64,000 nt of DNA from Streptomyces sp. STR69 (GCF_024519455.1 NZ_JALJRY010000014.1:214212-278211); one strand, 5' to 3'. Counted from the stretch's first letter, positions 27,115-35,814 are shown. Numbers and translations: made by a program. The notes: generated from the sequence alone by a model not told the origin.

Positions 27115-28098
27115 TCACTCCGGGCTGAGGACCGTGTCGGGCCCTCGCCGTGGGGTCGGGCGGCTGCGGGGGGCGTGGCCGAGGCGCAGGATCATCTGCG
27201 GGAACTCTCCGCGGGTGAGCGTCGCGCGGACCTGGGCGCGCAGCCGCGGGACTTCGAGGGGCTGGGTGTGGAAGGCGGCCACGGTCCAGCGGGTGGTGGC
27301 GTGCAGCAGGACCCGCTGGAGGGCCTGCCCTGCGTGCAGCCAGTCCTCCCGGGTGTCGTGCCGCGTGGTGAGGACGAGGGTCAGTCCCGTTTCCGGCGGC
27401 CAGACGTCGGGCACGTCCGGCAGGGTGCGGGTGAGTCCCAGGAAATCGCGCCCGACGAGACCGGTGCGGTCCGGGGGACGGACGCGGACGTCCAGGGGGA
27501 CGCCGTCCGGACGCCGGTCACGGGCGGCCCGCGTCCAGTGGACCAACTCGGCGATGTGGCCGGGGTCGTTGCGGTGGACTGCCTCGGCGGACCGGACCAG
27601 CTCCGCGAGTTGACGCCGTGCGACATGGGATTCCACCGTGTACAGCGCGGCACCCTCTGCACGGGCGTGCTCACGCAATTCCCCGATCAGCGGCTGCGGG
27701 AGCGGGGACTTCTGGAAGGGCCCGCGGTGCGTGTGCCGTAGCCACAGGGCGCGGTACATCAGGTTCTCGTCGGTGCTCGGCCTGGCGTACGGTCCCCAGC
27801 CGACGCGGGCGAGATGGGCCGGGTTCCAGGGAGTGGGGAGCAGCTGTACGACAGGCCGGAAGCCCAGGTGCCGCATGGCGACACGCATGTTGAACAGGGC
27901 CGCGCCGCCGCTGATGAGCTGCTCCCGCCCGTCCGGGTCGGTGAGCAGGAGCCGGCGCGTGGGATCCGCGTACACGTCGAGGTCGGTGTCCCGGCCGACG
28001 AACAGCCAGGGCTGGGTGTTGTGCACCGAGGGTGCGCTGACGGCCGCGCGGACCAGGTGGTGGGCCGCGTGGTCGACCTGAGCGGAGACTGTCTCCAT
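27115..28098 (-). CDS. Acg-family FMN-binding nitroreductase-like protein
   Basis: A 327-residue protein from the ATG at METVSAQVDHAAHHLV; an upstream in-frame GTG at 28107 would add three residues. The N-terminal AAVSAPSVHNTQPWLF is the signature of the Acg (Rv2032/Rv3131) nitroreductase-like family, with RRLLLTDPDGREQLISGGAALFNMRVAM following. These proteins bind FMN poorly or without clear turnover and may sequester flavin; they are strong members of the mycobacterial DosR regulon. The gene lies 43 bases after a USP gene on the same strand, so both are probably driven from the shared divergent promoter region near 29.1 kb. Confidence 0.9.
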   Translation of the reverse strand: METVSAQVDHAAHHLVRAAVSAPSVHNTQPWLFVGRDTDLDVYADPTRRLLLTDPDGREQLISGGAALFNMRVAMRHLGFRPVVQLLPTPWNPAHLARVGWGPYARPSTDENLMYRALWLRHTHRGPFQKSPLPQPLIGELREHARAEGAALYTVESHVARRQLAELVRSAEAVHRNDPGHIAELVHWTRAARDRRPDGVPLDVRVRPPDRTGLVGRDFLGLTRTLPDVPDVWPPETGLTLVLTTRHDTREDWLHAGQALQRVLLHATTRWTVAAFHTQPLEVPRLRAQVRATLTRGEFPQMILRLGHAPRSRPTPRRGPDTVLSPE

Positions 28099-28141
28099 GG
28101 TGGGCACCGCCGTTCGTCGTTGATGTCTGCGGGCGCGGAAC

Positions 28142-29044
28142 TCAGCCGTGCGCCACGACGGCGACGGGGCAGCGCGCGCGGTGGATCACGGTGCGGGTGA
28201 CCGGGCCGGTGTGCGGACCGGGTCGGCGGTCGCGCAGGTGGCGGCCGACGACGAGGAGTCCCGCGTCCGAGGCGGCGCGGACCAGGTGTGCTCCTGCCCT
28301 GCCCCTGACGACCGTCGGGGTGACCTCGACGCCCGGGTACTTGTCACGCCAGTTCTGGAGCACTCCCGCCAGGAGGCCGCGCAGCTCCTCCTCGCGCCGG
28401 GGCTCTTCGCCGAGGCCGGGGTCTCCGGGTCCGGGGGAAGCGGTCGACGAGGTGTCCCAGGCATGGAGCACGCGCAACGGCGCCCCGCGCAGCGCGGCTG
28501 CCTCGAAGGAGAACTCGATCACCTCGTCGCACGCCTCGCCCAGGTCGACGCCGAGAACGACGTCACGGTACGGCGTGACGGGCGACGCGTAGCCGTCCCC
28601 GTTCAGAAGATGCTCGTCCGCGGACCGCTGCCCGGCCTCGACCAGGACGACCGGACGGGTGGTCCGGGCGACGACGGCCTGGGCCACCGACCCGACGAGG
28701 AATCCGGTGACGCAGTTCAGCCCGCGCGAACCGAGCACCAGCAACTCGGCGTTCCGCGCGGCGTGCAGGAGTACTGCCGCCGCCGGACCCTCGATGTGCT
28801 CGTCGGTGAGCAGCGCCTCCGGGCAGGCCCGCGCGACGCGTTCCTCGACCGTGCGCAGGACGGCCCGGCCCAGACGGTGCCGTATCGCGCTCGCCGCGGG
28901 AGAGAGCGCCTGGTCCGGGCCCCGGTCGGAGGTGTGCACCAGGTGCAGTCGCAGGCCGCGCCGCACCGCCTCCCGGGCACCCCACTCGGCGGCGGCCAGG
29001 CTCTCCGGAGATCCGTCGACTCCGACGACGACCGGTCGTGACAT
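28142..29044 (-). CDS. Universal stress protein, tandem UspA domains
   Basis: A 300-residue protein with ATG after CAGGGAGGTG. Domain 1 starts VVVGVDGSPESLAAAEWGA and has an intact nucleotide motif GSRGLNCVTGFLVGS. Domain 2 starts VVLGVDLGEACDEVIEFSFEAA, and its glycine motif is degenerate (GRHLRDRRPGPHTG). It is the first gene of a probable operon with the Acg-type nitroreductase and is divergent from another USP. The 193-base gap between the two USP genes contains a GGGCCACCGGTCCC box, so hypoxia or dormancy control by a DevR/OsdR-type regulator is likely. Confidence 0.92.
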   Translation of the reverse strand: MSRPVVVGVDGSPESLAAAEWGAREAVRRGLRLHLVHTSDRGPDQALSPAASAIRHRLGRAVLRTVEERVARACPEALLTDEHIEGPAAAVLLHAARNAELLVLGSRGLNCVTGFLVGSVAQAVVARTTRPVVLVEAGQRSADEHLLNGDGYASPVTPYRDVVLGVDLGEACDEVIEFSFEAAALRGAPLRVLHAWDTSSTASPGPGDPGLGEEPRREEELRGLLAGVLQNWRDKYPGVEVTPTVVRGRAGAHLVRAASDAGLLVVGRHLRDRRPGPHTGPVTRTVIHRARCPVAVVAHG

Positions 29045-29124
29045 GGCGCACCTCCCTGGCTCTCGCCCGGCGGGTCCTTCTCGGCCCGGTCCCCATCGTC
29101 GTGCCGGACAACCGCGCGGTGGAG

Positions 29125-29138
29125 GGGCCACCGGTCCC
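29125..29138. promoter_or_regulatory. DevR/OsdR-like box between two divergent USP genes
   Basis: GGGCCACCGGTCCC satisfies GGGNC-NNNN-GNCCC exactly. It lies 81 bases from the start of the left USP gene and 99 bases from the right one, a position from which it could serve both. Confidence 0.55.
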
Positions 29139-29237
29139 GGACTTTGACCCGTACGACCCCTGCCCGGAGCTCCCCGCCCGGGACGACCGTGGGACACGCA
29201 GACAGTGGTGCCGCAAGCAGGCGGGAGGCGAACCGGC

Positions 29238-30074
29238 ATGGAACGGACGATCGTTGTCGGAGTGGACGGCTCCGTGCGGAGCAGAGTGGCGGCGGACTGG
29301 GCGGCCCGGGAGGCCCTGCGGCGCGGGCTGCTTCTGCAGGTGGTCCATGTGTCGGAGCGGTCCGGTACGGGTCCGTCCGGGCCGTGCTCCGGCCTCGGGG
29401 AGCCGCTGCCCGGCGTGGCGGAACGCGAACTGATGTCCCGGCCCTCCGAGTTGACGGTGCATGAGGTCCGGGTCGACGGTGAGCCGGCAGCCCGGCTGCT
29501 CGCCCTGGGCGCCTCGGCCGAACTGCTCGTGCTCGGGATGCGTGGCGCAGGAGGGTGCGCGGGGCAGGCGGTCGGTTCGGTGGCGGGCGCGGTCGCCGAG
29601 CGCTCCGCCCGGCCCGTGGTCCTTGTCCCGGGCGGACCCGCCTGCGCGGGCACGGGATGGCGTACTGACAAGGTCGCGCTCGGCGTGGACGCGCGGCGGC
29701 CGGACGAGGCGGCCATCGGCTTCGCCTTCGACAGGGCGAGCCGCGCGAACGCCCGCCTGCGCGTGGTGCACGCCTGGACGATGCCGGAGCCCGGCGGATC
29801 CGCGCTCCCGTTCGTCGCGCGGTGCAGGGACCGCGCGGCCCGGGAGGACGAGGAGATGCGGCTCCTGTCCGACGTGCTGCGCCCGTGGCACGAGAAGTAT
29901 CCGCGTGTGCAGGTACTGGAGGACGTCGTGCACTTCGGTGCCGCTGAGGCACTGGTACGGGCTTCCGGCCGGGCGGAGCTGCTGGTGGCGGGGCGACGGG
30001 AGAACAGGCTCGGCTCCGCGCTGAAGGGGCTGGTCGAGCAGGCCGGATGCCCGGTGGTCGTGGTGCCCGGGTGA
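29238..30074 (+). CDS. Universal stress protein, tandem UspA domains
   Basis: A 278-residue protein starting at MERTIVVGVDGS behind GCGGGAGG. Domain 1 is shortened between its first helix and its nucleotide loop (GMRGAGGCAGQAVGS, intact). Domain 2 starts KVALGVDARRPDEAAIGFAFD and lacks a clean glycine motif (GRRENRLGSALKG). The shortened first domain distinguishes it from its divergent neighbour, so the two are old paralogues and not a recent duplication. Shared control through the box at 29125 is inferred. Confidence 0.91.
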   Translation: MERTIVVGVDGSVRSRVAADWAAREALRRGLLLQVVHVSERSGTGPSGPCSGLGEPLPGVAERELMSRPSELTVHEVRVDGEPAARLLALGASAELLVLGMRGAGGCAGQAVGSVAGAVAERSARPVVLVPGGPACAGTGWRTDKVALGVDARRPDEAAIGFAFDRASRANARLRVVHAWTMPEPGGSALPFVARCRDRAAREDEEMRLLSDVLRPWHEKYPRVQVLEDVVHFGAAEALVRASGRAELLVAGRRENRLGSALKGLVEQAGCPVVVVPG

Positions 30075-30286
30075 CGAGAGGCGGCCGGACTGTTCAGGCG
30101 CAGTCGCGGTGACGTGCAGGCGGGGCCGGTCGCCGTCGGCGCGCGGGTCGGGTGACGCAGTCCGGCCAGGGTGCCGCTCTCCACGGTTCGGCCGGCCCGA
30201 CCTTCTTCACCACCCCGGAGGAGTGGGAGACGGCGACGCATGCTCGCGAGCGGCGGCGGGGCTTCCCGCGGCGGCGGACGCGGTGG

Positions 30287-30802
30287 TCAGGTTCGGTTTC
30301 CGTCGCCCGACCCCGGCCGGTCGGGCCGGACCCGGAAGACGGGAACCCGGTCGGCGATCCGGGCGAACTCCTCCAGCGGGGCCCGCCGGTCCACCGGCAG
30401 ATGCGGCCGGGCTCCCGGTGCCAGGGCGAGATAGCGGCGCAGGACCGGCGCCCGGTCGCCGACCTCGACCTCTTCGAGGCGTACGGCCTCGCGCCGGCCG
30501 CGCCGCAGCACCGCCCGCCCGCCGGCCGCCCGGACGTTGCGCACCCAGTTCGCGTCCGGGCCGAGCATCGAGACCAGATAGCGCTCGCCCTCGTAGTCAG
30601 CGACCACCAGAGGCAGCGAGATACGTCGGCCCGTACGGCGCCCGGGCACCTCCAGCGTGACCATGCGCCGAGGCGCCAGCCCCGCCGAAGCGGCAAGTGC
30701 CGACTGCCGGTTCATCACGCGTGCCAGGCGTCCCGGGCGGCCGCCGCGGTACAGCCACCGGTCGATCCGGTGCAGCCGGCGGGCCGAGTCGTCACGTTCC
30801 AT
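30287..30802 (-). CDS. F420-type nitroreductase-family (Ddn-like) oxidoreductase
   Basis: A 171-residue protein of the split-barrel DUF385 family of deazaflavin (F420)-dependent reductases. Typical segments are VTLEVPGRRTGRRISLPLVVADYEG and LVSMLGPDANWVRNVRAAGG, followed by YLALAPGARPHLPVD. These enzymes use F420H2 made by actinobacteria to reduce quinones or nitro compounds, and help survival under low oxygen. The gene is divergent from the ATPase operon. The shared 340-base gap holds the tandem GGGCCGNNCGGCCC boxes at 31071-31106, although those are nearer the other gene. Confidence 0.88.
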   Translation of the reverse strand: MERDDSARRLHRIDRWLYRGGRPGRLARVMNRQSALAASAGLAPRRMVTLEVPGRRTGRRISLPLVVADYEGERYLVSMLGPDANWVRNVRAAGGRAVLRRGRREAVRLEEVEVGDRAPVLRRYLALAPGARPHLPVDRRAPLEEFARIADRVPVFRVRPDRPGSGDGNRT

Positions 30803-31142
30803 GGCTCACACCCCCCTCGGCACGTCACCGCACGTTGGTGGGGCGGCACGCCTTCCGGTGAGGAACTGCGTTGCGGCTTGCCTGGTCGTGAGCACGGTCG
30901 TCCCCTCTCCGCACTGGACGGGGGCCGGTCGGTGCACCCCCTTGTCCGCCAGAGTCCGCCCGCTGCGGCCCGTCCGGCCAGGGCCGGACGGGCCCCGGAC
31001 GGCGGCATCCGGCCCGGCATCGGCCGCTCCGGCACCTCTGCGAGACGCGCGGCAACCGCCGCCGCTCGCAGGGCCGAACGGCTCCTCCGTGAGGGCCGTA
31101 CGGCCCGCGCCCGTGCGGCGCGGAACCACGGATTCTTGGGGG
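30803..31142. other. Divergent promoter region of the ATPase operon and F420 gene
   Basis: This 340-base region contains no credible gene. It holds a GC-rich palindromic stretch at 30981-30996 (GGGCCGGACGGGCCCC, spacer one base too long for the box frame) and the tandem boxes annotated separately. Promoter elements for both directions must lie here; none can be fixed by eye. Confidence 0.5.
31071..31106. promoter_or_regulatory. Tandem DevR/OsdR-like boxes before the ATPase operon
   Basis: GGGCCGAACGGCTC (31071-31084) and the perfect palindrome GGGCCGTACGGCCC (31093-31106) start 22 bases apart, two helical turns. The second ends 36 bases before the ATG of the first operon gene, so the boxes sit where a class-II activator would touch RNA polymerase. 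Confidence 0.65.
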
Positions 31143-31325
31143 ATGAACGCCGCACAAGCGCCGCAGCGGGCACCGTACGTGATCCCAGGTGACGGAGGTG
31201 CGACCCGGGACGACGGACTCCACGATGAGTACATGGCCGCCTGCCACGCCGCCCTCTTCGACGTCCTCAGGCCACGCCCGGCCGCGAGGTCCGAGTCCAC
31301 GGCCGTATCCGGGGCCACGCCGTGA
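31143..31325 (+). CDS. Small 60-residue leader protein coupled to the P-type ATPase
   Basis: A 60-residue open frame from an ATG 2 bases after GGGGG, ending in a 4-base GTGA overlap with the ATPase start. The sequence begins MNAAQAPQRAPYVIPGDG and contains DGLHDEYMAACHAALFDVL, an amphipathic helix; there is no membrane segment and I recognise no family. The overlap and promoter-proximal position argue that it is translated and couples ribosomes to the ATPase start. It might be a small regulatory subunit or only a coupling leader. Confidence 0.55.
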   Translation: MNAAQAPQRAPYVIPGDGGATRDDGLHDEYMAACHAALFDVLRPRPAARSESTAVSGATP

Positions 31326-34081
31326 CGACGAGCGGCCCCGCGCTGCAGACCCTGGCCACCCGGGACGTCTTCGCCGCCCTGGACACCTCGCCGCGCGGCC
31401 TGGCGCCCGCGGACCTGAGCCGACGGCGGGAGCGGTACGGCCCCAACGAGCTGCCGCGGGCCCGGCGCAGGGGCTGGTGGCGGGACCTCGCCGGCCAGTT
31501 CACGGACCTGTTCGCGGTGGTCCTGGCCGTCGCGTCCGGGATCACCTTCCTGGCATACGGACTCCAGGAACCGCATGACGCGGGCACCCTGCAACTGGCC
31601 GTGGCGATCCTCTGCGTGGTGCTGCTGAACGCGGGCATCGGCTTCGTGCAGGAGTACTCCGCCGAGCGGACCGCCGAGTCGCTCCAGGCGATGGTGCCCC
31701 ACACCTGCCGGGTGCTGCGGGGCGGGGAGCGGCTGGAGCTGCCCGCGCGTGATCTGCTCCCCGGGGACGTCGTGGTCCTGGAGGCGGGGGACGCGGTGCC
31801 GGCGGACTGCCGGCTCGTGGAGGCGCACGAGGTCTCGGTGAACAACGCGGCGCTCACGGGGGAGAGCGACGCCGTCGGCCGTACCCGCCAACCGGTGGCG
31901 GACGGGCCGGTGCTGGAGGCCCGCAACTGCCTGTTCATGGGTACCGACGTCGTGGCGGGCACCGCGAAAGCCGTGGTGTTCGCCACCGGCGGGGAGACCG
32001 AGTTCGGACGCATCTTCCGGCTCGCGGCCGCGGCACCGCGCCAGAAGACCCCTCTGCAGATCCAGGTCGCGTCGATGGCCCGCCGGGTGGCGGGCGCGGC
32101 GCTGGCGATCGGAGCGCTGCTGTTCGCGGTGCGGCTGCCGGCCGGCCGGCCGCTCGTCGAGACCTTCGTCTTCGCGCTCGGCGTGATGGTCGCCATGGTG
32201 CCCGAGGGACTGCCCGCGACGCTGTCGGTGTCGCTGGCGATCGGCGTACGGCGTATGGCCGCCCGGCGCGCACTTGTCAAGAAGCTGCTGGCGGTGGAGG
32301 CCCTCGGTTCCACCACCGTCGTGTGCACGGACAAGACGGGCACCCTCACCCAGGCCGAGATGACCGTCGTACAGGTGTGGGCGGGCGGCGTCCGACACCC
32401 CGTCTCCGGAGTGGGGTACACGCCGACCGGCGAGGTGACCGACCCGAAGCCGGTGCGTGAGCTGCTCCGTACGGCGGCCCTGTGCTGCGACGCGCGAATG
32501 GTCCCGCCGTCGGAGCCGGAGGGCTGGCGGGTCCTGGGGGACACCACCGAGGGAGCCGTACTCGTCGCCGCGGCGAAGGCCGGTGTCGACCCGGCGGCCG
32601 AGGAGGCCGCGACGCCCCGCGTCACGGAGTTCCCTTTCGACTCGACCCGCAAGCTGATGAGCACCGTGCACCGCGACGCGCACGGCGCTCTCCACGCCTG
32701 CGTCAAGGGCGCGCCGCAGGAACTGCTCGCCCGCTGCACCGCCGTCGACTGGAAGGGTGAGCGACGGCCGCTGACCGAGGAACTGCGGGCGGCGGTGATC
32801 GCTGCCAACGACGAACTGGCTTCTCAGGGACTGCGGGTCCTGGCGGCGGCGTCGCGGGATCTCCCCGACGGCCGTCCCACCCAGGACGAGACCGAGTCGG
32901 AACTCACCCTGCTGGGCCTGGTCGGCATGCTCGACCCGCCCCGGCCCGAGGTCAGGGCCGCCGTCGATGCCTGTCGGCACGCCGGCATCCGCATCGTCAT
33001 GGTCACCGGCGACCACCCGCTGACCGCGGAGGCCGTCGCCCGCCGGGTGGGCATCGTCCGGGGGCCGGAGCCCACCGTCGTGACCGGCGTCCGCCTGGAC
33101 GCACTCGACGACGACGCCCTGGACACCCTGCTCGCCGAGTCGGGGGAACTGCTGCTGTGCCGGGTCAGCCCCGAGCACAAGATGCGGGTGGTCGCCGCCC
33201 TGCAACGGCGCGGCGAGGTCGTCGCCGTCACCGGTGACGGCGCCAACGACGCACCCGCGCTCAAGCACGCCGACATCGGCGTCGCCATGGGCGCCTCCGG
33301 CACCGACGTGGCCCGTGAGGCCGCCGTCATGGTGCTGCTGGACGACTCCTTCGCGTCCATCACCACGGCGGTGCGCCTGGGCCGGTCGGTCTACCAGAAC
33401 ATCCGCAAGTTCCTGATTTACCTCTTCAGCCACAACATCGCCGAACTCGTCCCGATCCTCGCGGCCACCTTCGCCGGATTCCCACTTGTCCCGATCACCG
33501 CCGTGCAGATCCTCGCGATCGACCTCGGTTCCGACGTCCTGCCTGCCCTCGCGCTGGGCGCCGAGCCGCCCGAGCCCGACGTCATGGACCGCCCGCCGCG
33601 CTCGAAGAACGAACGGCTGTTCTCCACCGCCGTGATGGGCCGGATCCTCTTCCTCGGCGGCATCCAGTCGCTCGGCGTGTGCACCGTGTTCTTCTGGCAC
33701 ATCCACGCCTCCGGCATCCCCTACGCCGACTTCACCGTGCACGACACCGCCTACCGGGAGGCGATCACCATGGTCCAGGCAGGCATCGTGGTCAGCCAGT
33801 TCTTCAACGCGCTCGCCGTGCGCACCGACCGGCAGAGCGTGTTCCGGATCGGCCTGCTGTCCAACCCCTGGCTGCTGGCCGCCGGCTGCTTCGGCATCGG
33901 GTTGATGGCCGCGATCAGTTATCTGCCGCTCCTGCAGGCGGTCTTCCACACGGCCCCGCTGGCAGCCTCCGACTGGGCGGTCCTCGCCGGATTCGGCGTA
34001 CTGCTGCTGGCCGCCGAGGAAGCCCGCAAGTGGTGGCTGCGGCACCGCCGGCCCACAGACCGAAAGGAAGGAGCGCAATGA
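31322..34081 (+). CDS. Cation-transporting P-type ATPase, type II (CtpF/PMA1-like)
   Basis: A 919-residue P-type ATPase. Key sites are TGES (179-182, actuator), PEGL (294-297, membrane ion site), DKTGT with phosphorylated D337, KGAPQELLARC (nucleotide domain), and GDGANDAPALKHADIGVAMG. The N-terminal cation-ATPase domain and six C-terminal helices make it a SERCA/PMA-type (P2) pump, not a heavy-metal CPx pump, since CPC is absent. The mycobacterial CtpF of this class is DosR-regulated. It is coupled at both ends: GTGA with the small ORF and ATGA with the first TrkA-type gene. The ion is probably Ca2+ or a monovalent cation. Confidence 0.94.
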   Translation: MTTSGPALQTLATRDVFAALDTSPRGLAPADLSRRRERYGPNELPRARRRGWWRDLAGQFTDLFAVVLAVASGITFLAYGLQEPHDAGTLQLAVAILCVVLLNAGIGFVQEYSAERTAESLQAMVPHTCRVLRGGERLELPARDLLPGDVVVLEAGDAVPADCRLVEAHEVSVNNAALTGESDAVGRTRQPVADGPVLEARNCLFMGTDVVAGTAKAVVFATGGETEFGRIFRLAAAAPRQKTPLQIQVASMARRVAGAALAIGALLFAVRLPAGRPLVETFVFALGVMVAMVPEGLPATLSVSLAIGVRRMAARRALVKKLLAVEALGSTTVVCTDKTGTLTQAEMTVVQVWAGGVRHPVSGVGYTPTGEVTDPKPVRELLRTAALCCDARMVPPSEPEGWRVLGDTTEGAVLVAAAKAGVDPAAEEAATPRVTEFPFDSTRKLMSTVHRDAHGALHACVKGAPQELLARCTAVDWKGERRPLTEELRAAVIAANDELASQGLRVLAAASRDLPDGRPTQDETESELTLLGLVGMLDPPRPEVRAAVDACRHAGIRIVMVTGDHPLTAEAVARRVGIVRGPEPTVVTGVRLDALDDDALDTLLAESGELLLCRVSPEHKMRVVAALQRRGEVVAVTGDGANDAPALKHADIGVAMGASGTDVAREAAVMVLLDDSFASITTAVRLGRSVYQNIRKFLIYLFSHNIAELVPILAATFAGFPLVPITAVQILAIDLGSDVLPALALGAEPPEPDVMDRPPRSKNERLFSTAVMGRILFLGGIQSLGVCTVFFWHIHASGIPYADFTVHDTAYREAITMVQAGIVVSQFFNALAVRTDRQSVFRIGLLSNPWLLAAGCFGIGLMAAISYLPLLQAVFHTAPLAASDWAVLAGFGVLLLAAEEARKWWLRHRRPTDRKEGAQ

Positions 34082-34737
34082 AAGTGATCATCGCGGGCTG
34101 CGGGCGGGTGGGCTCCGCACTCGCCGTCCAGCTCGTCGCCGAAGGCCACGACGTACACCTCATCGACCGCCGGCCCGGCACCCGCAAACTGTTGCCGACC
34201 GGCTTCCCCGGCCGGTTCCACGAGGGCAACGCGTACAGCCGGACGGTCCTCGAAGCCGCCGGGATCGAGCACGCCGACGCGTTCGTGGCCGCCACCTCGG
34301 GCGACAACAGCAACATCGTCAGCGCGCGGACGGCCAAGGAGACCTACCGGGTCCCCATCGTCGTCGCCCGCATCTACGATCCGCGCCGCGCGGACATCTA
34401 CCGCGAGCTCGGCATCCCCACCATCGCCAGCGTCCGCTGGACCGTGCACCAGATCCACCAGATGCTGCTGCACCGCCACCTCACACCGGAACTCACCTTC
34501 GGCAACGGTGAGACCCTGCTGGTCCGCTCCGAGCTGCCCTCCTACCTCAACGGGCGGCGGCTGGCCGAGTTCGACGTGGACGGTGAGGTCCGGGTCGTCG
34601 AGGTCACCCGCGGCGGACGGTCGCTCGTGCCCGCCCACAGCACCCGCGCCGAGCCGGGCGACCTGGTGACCTTCGCCGTCGCGGCCACCGCGCTCGGCCG
34701 CCTGCGCGGCTTTCTGGACAAGGAGTTGGGGACATGA
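34078..34737 (+). CDS. TrkA-family (RCK) NAD-binding potassium regulator, first copy
   Basis: A 219-residue protein. The Rossmann motif MKVIIAGCGRVGSALAVQL opens an RCK_N domain (VHLIDRRPG, AFVAATSGDNSNIVSARTAKE), and an RCK_C/TrkA_C domain follows from about residue 140. Such proteins gate K+ channels and Trk/Ktr transporters by binding NAD(H) or nucleotides. It overlaps the ATPase stop and the second TrkA gene by 4 bases each. No TrkH/KtrB pore gene is in the operon, so it must either act on a distant pore or on the ATPase beside it. Confidence 0.92.
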   Translation: MKVIIAGCGRVGSALAVQLVAEGHDVHLIDRRPGTRKLLPTGFPGRFHEGNAYSRTVLEAAGIEHADAFVAATSGDNSNIVSARTAKETYRVPIVVARIYDPRRADIYRELGIPTIASVRWTVHQIHQMLLHRHLTPELTFGNGETLLVRSELPSYLNGRRLAEFDVDGEVRVVEVTRGGRSLVPAHSTRAEPGDLVTFAVAATALGRLRGFLDKELGT

Positions 34738-35390
34738 AGGCGCTCATCGCCGGAGCGGGGCGCCTCGGCACCCAGATCGCCCAGGTCCTGGCCGCGGCCC
34801 GCAACGACGTCACCCTCGTCGACATCGACGAGGACCGCGTCGCCGGGCTCGAAGGCCACCTTCCCGTACGGCTCCTGACCGGGGACGCCTGTGAACCCGC
34901 CGTCCTGGAGCACGCGGGCGTGCTCGCCGCCGACCTCGTCATCGCGGCCACCGGCGACGACGAGGACAACCTCGTCATCAGCCTGCTCGCCAAGCGGCAG
35001 TTCGAGGTGCCCCGGGTCGCGGCACGCGTCAACGAGGCCGAGAACACCTGGCTGTTCGACCGGAACTGGGGAGTCGACACGGCGGTCCCGGCGGCCACTC
35101 CGCTGATCTCGCTCATAGAGGAGGCCACCGGTGCCACGGACACCGTGGCCCTGCTGCGCCTGAGCAAGGCGGGTGTCGACGTCATCGAAACCGCCATCAC
35201 ACCGCAGTCCCGCGCCTCAGGACGCACACTGGCCGAGATCACCCTTCCCGCGGGCGCGGTCATCGCCACCGTCATCCGCGACGGCCAGCCCACCGTCCCC
35301 ACCCCCGAGATGCGGCTCCGGAGCGGCGACGAACTTCTCGTCGTCTCGCACGCGGCCACCGAACAGGAGATCCACGCGGCCTTCCAGTGA
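34734..35390 (+). CDS. TrkA-family (RCK) NAD-binding potassium regulator, second copy
   Basis: A 218-residue partner of the preceding gene. The Rossmann motif is MKALIAGAGRLGTQIAQVLA, with ATGDDEDNLVISLLAKRQF and a C-terminal RCK_C domain (ITLPAGAVIATVIRDGQPTVP). The two proteins are clearly diverged, as in the CeoB/CeoC pairs of actinobacteria that form hetero-rings. It is the last gene of the coupled four-gene unit. No hairpin is obvious in the next 70 bases. Confidence 0.92.
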   Translation: MKALIAGAGRLGTQIAQVLAAARNDVTLVDIDEDRVAGLEGHLPVRLLTGDACEPAVLEHAGVLAADLVIAATGDDEDNLVISLLAKRQFEVPRVAARVNEAENTWLFDRNWGVDTAVPAATPLISLIEEATGATDTVALLRLSKAGVDVIETAITPQSRASGRTLAEITLPAGAVIATVIRDGQPTVPTPEMRLRSGDELLVVSHAATEQEIHAAFQ

Positions 35391-35461
35391 CATCGGTCAA
35401 CCGGTCTTGTGCCCCCACCGCGGACCGGCCACGTCCCACGCCAGCCCCACCGCTCGATCCG

Positions 35462-35814
35462 TCACCGGTCGAGCCACCACCGTGCGACGGCTCCGGCGCC
35501 GATCGCGGTACCGGCGGGTCCGAGAGCGGCGGCGCCGTCCAGGGTGCCGACTAGACGGCGGACGCGGACGGGCTCCGCCGATCGCCGAGCCGCTGCTGGG
35601 GGGCGGCTGTGAGGAGGACCGCGTGAGCCGGGTGCCGCCCGGCGAACACCTCGTCGGCGCTGTGAGCCGTCACCAGGCCGACCGGCGCGCCTCCGAGCAG
35701 GACGACCAGCGACACGGCCGGCACGATTCATGCCTCGACGATGTCGTCGCGCCGACGCAACGAATTGCGCCGCCACCGCCAGAACAGTCTTGCCGTACGC
35801 CTGCCGCCGCCCAT
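35462..35814 (-). pseudogene. Decayed Rv1733c-family membrane protein gene
   Basis: On the minus strand an AAGGAGGTG site and ATG (35812-35814) open MGGGRRTARLFWRWRRNS, then LRRRDDIVEA and an in-frame TGA (35728-35730) exactly where the family has a conserved Trp (...DVVEAWIVLA). Reading on in the same frame gives IVPAVSLVVLLGGAPVGLVT and AHSADEVFAGRHPAHAVLLT, the first membrane helix and following region of this family, up to TAG. A later frame gives GAAALGPAGTAIGAGAVARW and WLDR, like the second helix. The gene thus has a nonsense change, a frameshift and a lost central domain. Rv1733c itself is a DosR-regulon protein. Confidence 0.72.

Noticed and set aside
30981..30996. GGGCCGGACGGGCCCC as a further regulatory box
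   Set aside because: The arms are separated by five bases and not four, so the half-sites would be out of register.
30806..34078. A 1090-codon open frame on the minus strand
   Set aside because: It mirrors the P-type ATPase gene, which has every family motif; the antisense product has none.
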